From Triticum aestivum (lineage: Eukaryota; Streptophyta; Magnoliopsida; Poales; Poaceae): a stretch of 64,000 nucleotides of DNA. Where the stretch lies: assembly GCF_018294505.1 (NCBI RefSeq), contig NC_057810.1:202758113-202822112 (forward strand), given 5' to 3'. The number at the start of each line of letters is the position of its first letter. Position 1 is the stretch's first letter. The notes beneath the pieces were generated by a model. That model had not been told where the DNA came from. It saw only the letters and a list, made by a program, of their open reading frames with translations, and did not search any database. Made by a program: the position numbers and the translations under genes. Below, in pieces: positions 55,922 through 64,000 of the stretch.

Positions 55922-56385
55922 TCGATGGGACCGAATCAACAAACTCAGTCAGACCGATTTAGTAAACCTAGTGACTGTTAGGATTTTCGGTGGGACCGAA
56001 ATGCAACTCAATAGGACCGATATGGTTAGGGTTAGGGCATAACGTAATCTCGGTGAGACCGATTACACAAACTCGGTGAGACCGATTTTGGTAATTAGCT
56101 GACCAGAGAGTTGGTCAGGCAAACTCAGTGGGACCGATTACTCAAACTCGGTGAGACCGGTCTTGGTAATAAGTTAACCAGAGAGTTTGCATTGTAATCT
56201 CGGTAGTACCGATTAAACAAACTCGGTAAGACCGATTTTGATAATGGACATACACAGAGAGATTACAATCCCATCTTGGTGAGACCGAGATCCCTATCGG
56301 TGAGACCGATTTGCCTAGGGTTTGTGGCAGTGGCTATGACATTTGAACTCGGTGGCGCCAGATAGAAAGAATCGGTGTGACCGAT
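55922..56385 (-). repeat. Array of TCGGT-N3-ACCGA dyads in U3 of element F
   Basis: About 15 dyads with arms TCGGT and ACCGA around a variable three-base centre (GAG, GGG, AGT, AAG, GTG and others). Examples are 56050-56062 and 56073-56085. Several arms in this LTR are decayed (TCAGT, TCGAT). The 5' LTR copy is at 63574-63964. Confidence 0.75.
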
Positions 56386-56698
56386 TTTGGCTTTAGGTTT
56401 AGGTCATATGTGCAGAAGTGGGAAAGTAGTTGAGGGTTTTGGAGCATATCACTAAGCACTTGAAGCAAGAGGCTCATTAAGCAACACCTCATCCCTCCTT
56501 GATAGTATTGGCTTTTCCTATAGACTCAATGTGATCTTGGATCACTTAAAATGTAAAATGAAGAGTCTTGAGCTTGAAGCTTTAGCCAATCCTTTGTCCT
56601 TAGCATCTTGAAGGAGTTCCCACATCCTTTAGTCCATGCCACTCCATTGTTGAACTTATCTGAAACATACTAGATAAAAGTGTTAGTCCAATAAGAGA

Positions 56699-56780
56699 TA
56701 TGTTGTCATTAATTACCAAAACCACCTAGGGAGCACTTGTGCTTTCAATCTCCCCCTTTTTGGTAATTGATGACAACATA
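56699..56780 (-). other. Polypurine tract of element F bracketed by a 23-base inverted repeat
   Basis: The minus-strand polypurine tract AAAAAGGGGGAGAT (56761-56748) abuts the LTR end at 56747. The arm at 56699-56721 (inside the LTR) and the arm at 56758-56780 (internal) are inverted copies matching at 22 of 23 positions, so the tract and LTR terminus lie in and beside the loop. Confidence 0.7.
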
Positions 56781-58696
56781 CATCAAAGCTTTAGATAAGG
56801 ATATAAAGAATAGCAAGTAAAGCTTTGGAAAGACATGTAACAAGCATATGCTCCCCCTACATGTATGCAAACATGTGAATATGGAATATAGAAGCATGTG
56901 AGATCATAACCATGATAGAGTAGGCAATGAGTTACATGTATCTTGGCCATATGCACCAGAGCAAAGAATATTAAAGAAAATATCTTCATGATCATGAGTC
57001 CTTCTTGCAAACAGTATGTACATCAGCAAGAATTCCTCATACACATGATTGTGATGCATATACTTACCTTGTAGTCTTGAGTTGGCTTAGGATGGAATGA
57101 ACCTGCGTAAACAAGGTTAGATAACACAGGTACATCTACTAGCCAGAGTAAACAGAAGAAACCACAAGAATACCAAGACTGGGATGACATGTAGAGAGTG
57201 AGTACTAAGTACCACATTGGATTAGACATATCCCCAAGAGTAAAGATATGCAATGAATTTAAATGATTTCTTTCCCTTAGATGTCTTGTTCCCCCTGAAT
57301 CTAGCATGGGATACTGGGAGAAGATAGGGAACAAAAAAAACAGAGCTGAAAGATATAAATGAACAGAGCTAATGCAAGCTAATGTAAATAAGCATATATG
57401 AACATGTCTTTTCCCCTCAATAAGACATGTGAAATCTCTCCTCTTGAACACCGAGCATCTAGGATCCTTGAGAAATACTTTCTGCTTGAGTATTCTCTCC
57501 CCTGGAGATCTCTTTCTCTCCCCCTGTGGAAGTGATATTCTCTCTCCCTTTGGAAGAGAAGAGCTTGGATGTGATCTCTCTAAGTGATAAGCTTTGATGT
57601 GGTCTCTCTCTCCCACTTTGACATCAATTTCCAAGAAGGGTTTTCTGGAATTTGTTGTGAATGGGTTCGGTCCTAGAGTCACAACACAAAGCACTAGATA
57701 AAATTGTGATGCTTGTAGAGGACAAGATTCATTGAGTGGAGCTGGATCATAAGAAACACAGAATTAGTGGCAAACTATTTTTTCTGTGGGGAAATCGGTG
57801 GCACCGAGTGGTATGCTTCGGTTGTACCGAAAGAATTCGGTTGGACCGAAAATAACTAATTGGTGGAACCGAGTTCATCGTAGAGAAAACACTTGTCACC
57901 TCAACTCACTAGACTAGTAGGATCTCACAAAGATTTGCAAGGAATTTACTAAATGATATGCAATGAATTGGATGCAGAAAATGCTGAACAAACAGAAAAG
58001 AAAGAAATCTAGATGAAGTTTGTTTTAACAAGGGAAACAAATATGCATGAGGCAGATGCAAAAACACAGAAAATATCACAAGAGAACTTCATCTAGAGAT
58101 GGTCGGCAACAAAGTCACCTATGTTAGAGTATATTGACTTAGGAGTCAAGTGAGATCACTTGTTCATAGGTCATACTCATCGTTTAAGCTCAAAATGGGA
58201 TTACCATTTTTCGTTTAAGAATCTTGATGTATTCACATCTTGTCGAGTTGCTTTAGCTCATGACTCGGAGTAAAGCTTCTCTAAGATGGAATAACATACC
58301 TTGGTTGGTGGTGTTGATCATGTAGTTGAACTTGTGTGGGTTGCTCTAGGTTGATGTAGCCAAGAGTTGGGAGCACCACTTGAAATTTGAGTCCATCTAC
58401 CTACATGGGTTAGTTCTTGCAAGGAAGAGCACTTGTGTATCCAAAAATGACAATCATGAATCTCAACATGGAATTTGTCAAAGGATGTGTTTGAATGGTT
58501 TCGTGCTTCCTTGTCTTCAACCACCTTTGTATAGAGACTTGGTGATGTAGAGACTGCTCAAGATGTGAGTAGGTTACAATCTCATTGAATTTGATCCAAC
58601 CAAGTATCTACATGGGTTAGATAACATGCAAGATGCAAATATGTCCAAGATATAAGATGTTCATCATAAGAGAAATATCAAGGATTAGTCATAAGC
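56781..58696 (-). mobile_element. Element F spacer between pol and polypurine tract
   Basis: Holds one ORF of 223 codons (57023-57694) and purine-rich repeats near 57480-57560. Three more TCGGT-N3-ACCGA dyads lie at 57795-57807, 57818-57830 and 57837-57849. No known retroelement domain. Confidence 0.6.
57023..57694 (-). CDS. Possible extra ORF of element F with two hydrophobic segments
   Basis: 223 residues with a basic N-terminal half that includes an imperfect Gly-Glu-Arg repeat (LPKGER, LPQGER, SPGER, residues 47-67) and two hydrophobic segments (about 98-126 and 160-197). Its place, downstream of pol and before the 3' LTR, is where some SIRE-type Copia elements keep an env-like ORF. I see no sequence motif that proves this, and a chance ORF is quite possible. 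Confidence 0.3.
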   Translation of the reverse strand: MLCVVTLGPNPFTTNSRKPFLEIDVKVGERDHIKAYHLERSHPSSSLPKGERISLPQGERKRSPGERILKQKVFLKDPRCSVFKRRDFTCLIEGKRHVHICLFTLACISSVHLYLSALFFLFPIFSQYPMLDSGGTRHLRERNHLNSLHIFTLGDMSNPMWYLVLTLYMSSQSWYSCGFFCLLWLVDVPVLSNLVYAGSFHPKPTQDYKVSICITIMCMRNSC

Positions 58697-60430
58697 TCAT
58701 GTCTTGCATGTATCCAATGGAGTTTCTACTTCAAGTTTTGAAGCATCAATGATGTTCAATTCTCCTCTCAACCTGCAAAACACTTTCTCATCAAGAGGTT
58801 TAGTGAATATATCCGCTAATTGCTTTTCGGTGCGAACATGCTTAAGATCAATGTCACCCTTAGCAACATGATCTCGAATGAAATGATGACGAACTTCAAT
58901 ATGCTTAGTTCGAGAATGTTGCACGGGATTATGACCAATTTTGATAGCACTTTCATTATCACAAAGCAATGGAACATGTTTCTCATATATCCCATAATCT
59001 TTAAGAGTTTGGGTCATCCAAAGTAATTGAGCACAACATGAACCAGCGGCAATGTATTCCGCTTCGGCTGTGGATAAGGATACCGAGTTTTGTTTCTTGG
59101 AGGACCAAGAACCCAAGAGATCTACCAAGAAATTGACAAGTACCTGAAGTGGACTTTCTATCAACCTTGTCTCCGGCATAGTCCGAATCGGAGTAGCCAA
59201 CCAGATCGAAAGAGGCCCTCTTGGGATACCAAATGCCAAAATTTGGTGTATGGATTAAGTATCTCACTATCCTTTTCACGGCCTTAAGATGACATTCTTT
59301 AGGAGCAGCTTGATATCGTGCACACATGGACACACTTAGCATAATATCAGGACGTGAAGCACATAGATATAACAATGATCCAATCATAGAGCGATAAACC
59401 TTTTGATCAACCGGTTCATCATCTTTGGTCAAGTCAAGATGTCCACTAGTAGGCATGGGTGTAGGCATACCTTTGCATTCTTGCATATTGAATTTCTTGA
59501 ACAAATCCTTAGTGTACTTTGTTTGAGAGACAAAAGTACCTTCCTTAGTTTGCTTGATTTGCAACCCAAGAAAGAATTTGAGGTCACTCATCATAGACAT
59601 CTCAAACTTCTCCGACATAAGCTTCCCAAACTTTTCACTAAACTGAGGGTTAGTTGAACCAAATATAATATCATCAACATAAATTTGGCATACAAAGAGT
59701 TCTCCATTAACCCTTTTAGTAAAAAGAGTAGAATCAATCTTCCCAATTTCAAAGCCTTTTTCTATAAGGAACTTGGTCAAGCATTTATACCATGCTCTAG
59801 GAGCTTGTTTAAGACCATAAAGGCCTTTGTGAAGTTTGTAAACATGATTTGGTTTCTTAGGATTGATAAAGCCGGGAGGTTGTTTAACATAAACTTCCTC
59901 CTCTATTTCACCATTTAGAAAAGCACTTTTAATGTCCATTTGGTACAAGGTGATATCATGGTGATTAGCATAGGCAAGTAAGATGCGAATGGACTCAAGT
60001 CTAGCAACGGGAGCATAAGTCTCACCACAGTCCATACCTTCGACTTGTGTGTAGCCTTGGGTGATGAGACGTGCTTTGTTGTGAACTACTTTTCCATCTT
60101 CATCTTGCTTGTTACGAAACACCCATTTAGTACCGATGATGTTGTGGTTGTTGTCAGGCTTCTCAACCAATGTCCAAACTTGGTTCCTCTCAAAGTTGTG
60201 TAGCTCTTCATGCATAGCATTTATCCAATCTGGATCTTCCAATGCTTCTTCGACCTTCATAGGTTCAATGCTAGAGATGAAAGAATAGTTTTCACAAAAG
60301 TTAGCTAAACGAGTTTTAGAGCGAGTGATTCTCCCGGTTTGAATATCATTGTAGATTTGCTCGACGGGATGGTCTTTAGCAATTCTTGCTCGAACTCGTG
60401 AAAGCTTTTGCTTGGATCTTGGTTGAACTT
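58697..60430 (-). pseudogene. Element F reverse transcriptase and RNase H
   Basis: The RT ORF from 60260 carries the Copia signatures TKWVFRNKQDEDG, QMDIKSAFLNG (catalytic Asp 109), GLYGLKQAPRAWY and YVDDIIFGS (194-197; 59671-59682). RNase H follows with YSDSDYAGD. One extra T near 59105 shifts the frame, and the C-terminal part (SLSTAEAEYIAAGSC ... ADIFTKPL) continues in the ORF 59239-58697, ending with a stop at 58697-58699. The in-frame link from integrase extends upstream to about 60430 (RARIAKDHPVEQ). The enzyme would synthesise cDNA. All catalytic motifs are present; only the frameshifts break it. Confidence 0.85.
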
Positions 60431-61723
60431 TTTTTCATCTTGCTCTTCTTCTTGGCCTTCTTCATTGTTGGCGTTGTCGTACTCTTGTCGTGATGTAGAA
60501 GGAGGTTGTTGATGTTCATCTTGATGCACTTCCTCGTTTTCTTCATCTTGGTGTGTCCCACTTGTGGATGCTTCCGTATCAATTCTTGGTTCACCTTGTC
60601 GTGATGTAGAAGCTTCCACTTGAACGGATGATGTACGCTCCTTCACCTCCGTTGGACGGACCTTGCCAATAGTTAAGTCTTGGATTGCTTGCGAAGGATC
60701 TTTGTCTCCTACATCAATTGGCAATTGCTCTACTTGCGAGCCGTTAGATTCATCAAACTTCACATCTACCGTCTCTTCAACCTTTCGAGTGAAATTGTTG
60801 TAGATACGATAAGTATGAGAGTTTGAGCCATAACCTAGTAGGATACCTTCATGAGACTTAGGAGCAAATTTAGAACGACGATGCTTATCAAGAATGTAGC
60901 ACTTTGAGCCGAATACTCGAAAGTATCCAACTTGGGGTTTGTTACCGGTGAGGAGCTCGTATGCCGTCTTGCCGAGTAGCTTGTGAAGATACAAGCGATT
61001 TGTTGCATGACAAGCTATCTCAACCACTTCTGCCCAAAAGTGCTTCGGTGTCTTGTACTCATCAAGCATCGTTCTCGCCATTTCGATGCGCGTCCGGTTC
61101 TTCCTCTCAACAACTCCATTTTGTTGAGGTGTGTACGTAGCCGAGAACTCGTGTGAAATCCCTTCTTCATCAAGAAAGGTGTCCACATTTGCGTTCTTGA
61201 ACTTCGTTCCGTTGTCGCTGCGAACCTTCTTGATCTTCACTTCAAATTGATTTTGGGCCTTCCTAGCGAAGTTTTTGAAGATCTTTTGGACCTGGGATTT
61301 ATCATCGAGAAAGAACACCCACGTAAATCTTGAAAAATCATCAACTATAACTAGACCAAAAGAATTTCCACCGAGACTCTTGTAAGAGTTGGGACCTAAA
61401 AGATCCATGTGAAGTAGCTCGAGTGGCCTCCTTGTGGTCATGATGTTCTTCACGGGATGCCTTCCTCCAACCTGTTTACCTGCTTGACAAGCACTGCAGA
61501 GTCTATCCTTATCAAATATGACATCGTTAACACCAAGGATATGATTTCCTTTAATAAGCTTGTCAAGGTTTCTCATGCCAACGTGACCTAGTCGTCTATG
61601 CCATAACCAACCTTTTGAGGATTTAGCAATGAAGCAAGTTTTAGGTTGAGCCTTTTTAGTGAAATCAACAATGTATAGATCACCTCTACGTATACCGGTA
61701 AATACCATTTTATGATTGTCTCA
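60305..61723 (-). pseudogene. Element F integrase
   Basis: The ORF from 61708 (467 residues) has the GAG-pre-integrase HHCC region (HRRLGH at 37-42, CSAC at 71-74) and the catalytic triad Asp 102 (HMDLLGP), Asp 165 (RSDNG) and Glu 201 (VVERKNR), followed by an acidic Ser/Gln/Glu-rich linker. The frame to RT breaks at a seven-T run on the plus strand (60429-60435). TGA at 61723-61721 separates it from the protease; a change of CGA to TGA explains it. Confidence 0.85.
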
Positions 61724-62662
61724 ATGAAACACTTGGCAATCTACTTCAGTAAATAGAACATTGAAACCGAAATCAGTAAGTCTAGATACTGAAAGTAAGT
61801 TGTAGCCAAGAGATTCAACGAGCATAACATTCTGAATGGAGCTATCATGTCAGATGGCCACCTTACCGAGGCCAACCACCTTACCCTTTGAGTTGTCACC
61901 GAAAGTGACATACTTTCGAGGACTATCATTTTCAGCAAGCTTGCGAAACATGTCTTTATCTTCGGTCATGTGATCGGTACATCCACTATCAAGAACCCAT
62001 TCCTTTCCTCCTGCCATATATCCCTGAAGATTTGCCATAAGACCAAAATGTCTCATTGCATCATCAAGATCAAAGTCATCATCATCATCCTCATCATAGT
62101 ATGCATGTTCAACATCGTCATGTGGTGGATCAATTCCTAGTGAGAGTGATTCATTAGTATGAGTTTGACAATAATCTCCTCTATGAATTCTAGTAGCTTC
62201 GGAAATGATATCGCTAATAATTCCTACATTTCCTTTGGCACTCATAAGATTTGTAAGTTCAAATAGACGATCACCAAAGAGAGGATCACTAGTATTCATC
62301 TTACTCAAAGCAATGGACTCATGAAGAATTTCATCAAGATTTTTCAAAGAATAATCAGGAAATCGTTCCTCAAGAAATTTCCATATAGTGTAGGCACATT
62401 CAAAAGTAGGCAGTTTTCCAACCAAGTTTCTAGGCAAGCCTCTAGTGATAAGATTAACAGTTCTAACATTCCTAATCATGTCAATAGACTCATCAAGGGT
62501 AGGATGCATAGGATCAACATAAGGTGCACAAGGACTAGCAATGTACTTGTTCAAATTATATTGATTGAAAATTACAAGCATCTCATTTTTCCACTCATGA
62601 AAGTACTCTCAATCAAGAATAGGCACTCTATGTCTAAGACTCCCCAAAGTAGACTCATCCAT
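61724..62662 (-). pseudogene. Element F gag-protease, zinc knuckle missing
   Basis: The ATG at 62662-62660 is 42 nt after the primer binding site. TGA at 62611-62609 interrupts gag at codon 18, after which the frame is open to 61850. The gag helical region (KLPTFECAYTIWKFLEERF) passes into an acidic segment and directly into the protease motif WVLDSGCTDHM (61966-62001). The Cys-x2-Cys-x4-His-x4-Cys knuckle expected between them is absent, so an internal deletion is likely. TGA at 61852-61850 ends this stretch; the same frame continues to integrase. Confidence 0.8.
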
Positions 62663-62703
62663 TTTCCTCCAATGGTGATTAAACCAAGGCAATGAGGACC
62701 AAT

Positions 62704-62715
62704 GCTCTGATACCA
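62704..62715 (-). other. Primer binding site of element F (initiator tRNA-Met)
   Basis: On the minus strand TGGTATCAGAGC, the standard Copia primer site, two bases after the 5' LTR end (62718). Confidence 0.9.
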
Positions 62716-62717
62716 CT

Positions 62718-64000
62718 TGTAGGACCTTGAGAAGAGGTGTCTAGAGGGGGGTGATTAGACACTAAGTACCAAAGTTGCAGTTTTTAACTTCTTTAAGTTT
62801 AAGTGGAGTTTAGGCACAAATTTAACATTCACAACATATAGCAAGCAAGCACGCAAAGAGTATATGAGCAGCGGAAAGTAAAGCATGCAACTTGCAAGAA
62901 TGTAAAGGGAAGGGTTTTGGAGGATTCAAATGCAATTGGAGACACGGGTGTTTTTGGCGTGGTTCCGATAGGTGGTGCTATCGTACATCCACGTTGATGG
63001 AGGCTTCAACCCACGAAGGGTAACGGTTGCACGAGTCCACAGAGGGCTCCACCCAAGAAGGGTCCATGAAGAAGCAACCTTGTCGATCCCACCATGGCCG
63101 TTGCCCACGAAGGACTTGCCTCACTAGCGGTAGATCTTCATGAAGTAGGCGATCTCCTTGCCCTTACAAACTCCTTGGTTCAACTCCACAATCTTGTCGG
63201 AGGCTCCCAAGTGACACCTAGCCAATCTAGGAGACACCACTCTCCAAGAAGTAACAAATGGTGCGTTGATGATGAACTCCTTGCTCTTGTGCTTCAAATG
63301 ATAGTCTCCCCAACACTCAACTCTCTCTCATAGGATTTGGATCTGGTGGAAAGAAGATTTGAGTGGAAAGCAACTTGGGGAAGGCTAGAGATCAAGATTC
63401 ATATGGTAGGAATGGAATATCTTGGCCTCAACACATGAGTAGGTGGTTCTCTCTCAGAACTGGTAAGTTGGAAGTGTAGGTTTGTTCTGATGGCTCTCTC
63501 CACGAATGAAGAGGAGGTGGAGGGGTATATATAGCCTCCACACAAAATCTAACCGTTACACACAATTTACCAATCTCGGTGGGACCGAATCAACAAACTC
63601 GGTCAGACCGATTTAGTAAACCTAGTGACCGTTAGGATTTTTGGTGGGACTGAAATGCAACTCGGTAGGACCGATATGGTTAGGGTTAGGGCATAACGTA
63701 ATCTCGGTGAGACCGATTACACAAACTCGGTGAGACCGATTTTGGTAATTAGCTAACCAGAGAGTTGGTCAGGCAAACTCGGTGGGACCAATTACTCAAA
63801 CTCGGTGAGACCGATCTTGGTAATAAGTTAACCAGAGAGTTTGCATTGTAATCTCGGTAGTACCGATTAAACAAACTCGGTAAGACCGATTTTGATAATG
63901 GACATACACAGAGACATTACAATCCCATCTCGGTGAGACCGAGATTCCTATCGGTGAGACCGATTTGCCTAGGGTTTGTGGCAGTGGCTATGACATTTGA
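62718..64000 (-). repeat. Element F 5' LTR (partial, runs off the window)
   Basis: 1283 bp homologous to 55062-56345. The dyad array at 63574-63964 is better preserved here: most units keep both arms intact. Confidence 0.85.

Larger units (their letters stand above)
55062..56747 (-). repeat. Element F 3' LTR
   Basis: 1686 bp, TGTAGGACCTTG to GTGCTTTCA on the plus strand, homologous to 62718-64000. In transcript orientation U3 starts at 56747, an array of TCGGT-N3-ACCGA dyads occupies 56370-55922, and a TATA box follows at about 55881-55871. Confidence 0.85.
55062..64000 (-). mobile_element. Element F: Copia LTR retrotransposon with long LTRs, incomplete at the window edge
   Basis: Minus-strand element. 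The 5' LTR (from 62718, running off the window), initiator tRNA-Met primer binding site (62704-62715), gag-protease, integrase, RT-RNase H, a 1.9-kb spacer, polypurine tract and 3' LTR (55062-56747) follow in that order. The order gag-PR-IN-RT-RH defines Copia. The long LTRs and long 3' spacer fit a SIRE/Maximus-type lineage, which is a tentative guess. Confidence 0.85.

Noticed and set aside
55930..56390. CRISPR-like repeat array
   Set aside because: Repeat units are 13-base dyads at irregular spacing inside a plant LTR, without uniform spacers or cas genes.

Overview
The window looks like intergenic DNA from a large grass genome, most likely a Triticeae (wheat/Aegilops type). That rests on LTR families I recognise from memory (WHAM-like and Sabrina-like Gypsy LTRs, Tat-lineage Gypsy elements, a long-LTR Copia) and on Harbinger-like, Stowaway and foldback elements packed between them. 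I found no convincing cellular gene, rRNA, tRNA or CRISPR array. Nearly all coding sequence belongs to retrotransposons, and most of it is broken by nonsense codons and frameshifts.

Layout. 1-1320 duplicates 9781-11073 and is followed by a 10-N gap. 1331-10479 is the 3' end of a WHAM-like Gypsy element whose 3' LTR (1790-2047 plus 9356-10479) is split by a complete Sabrina-like element B (2048-9350, TSD CGCGC). 10480-12655 is the 3' part of a Tat-lineage element X, into which WHAM had inserted. A second Tat-lineage element A runs from 13501 to 25896 (TSD GGGAC), with 3.3 kb of it and its flank present twice around a 10-N gap (12580-15880 and 15891-19191, probably an unmerged contig overlap). 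25897-36023 is a lower-copy stretch holding a SINE-like head, a foldback MITE, two Harbinger-like elements (one carrying an AP2/ERF-like pseudogene), a Stowaway MITE and a possible non-LTR element. 36024-64000 is a four-level nest: Tat-lineage element C (minus strand, 36024-48933) is interrupted by Gypsy D (48934-50998), which is interrupted by Gypsy E (50999-55061), which is interrupted by Copia F (55062 to beyond the window, minus strand).

How the parts work together. C still shows a full set of gag, protease, RT, RNase H and integrase, though all are damaged. A keeps gag-protease only, so it would have depended on a C-like partner. Both carry a spliced gene on the strand opposite to gag, near the 3' LTR: an N-terminal domain resembling the 'putative gypsy type transposon' family, an acidic/basic linker, coiled coils and a C-terminal domain. 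Inferred splice sites give phases 0,2,0,1,1 in A and 0,2,1,0,1,1 in C, last exons of 485 nt in both, total coding lengths divisible by three, and a TATA-like box 114-120 nt before the ATG in both. X preserves the matching second exon. This antisense gene is the most substantial biological signal here.

Other notable signals are an array of TCGGT-N3-ACCGA dyads in the U3 of F just upstream of its TATA box, a 22/23-bp inverted repeat bracketing the polypurine tract of F, paired hairpins shared by B and E, a 73-bp minisatellite inside C, and an intact orphan ORF in E. Family names come from memory and were not searched; splice sites are inferred from reading frame and GT/AG only.
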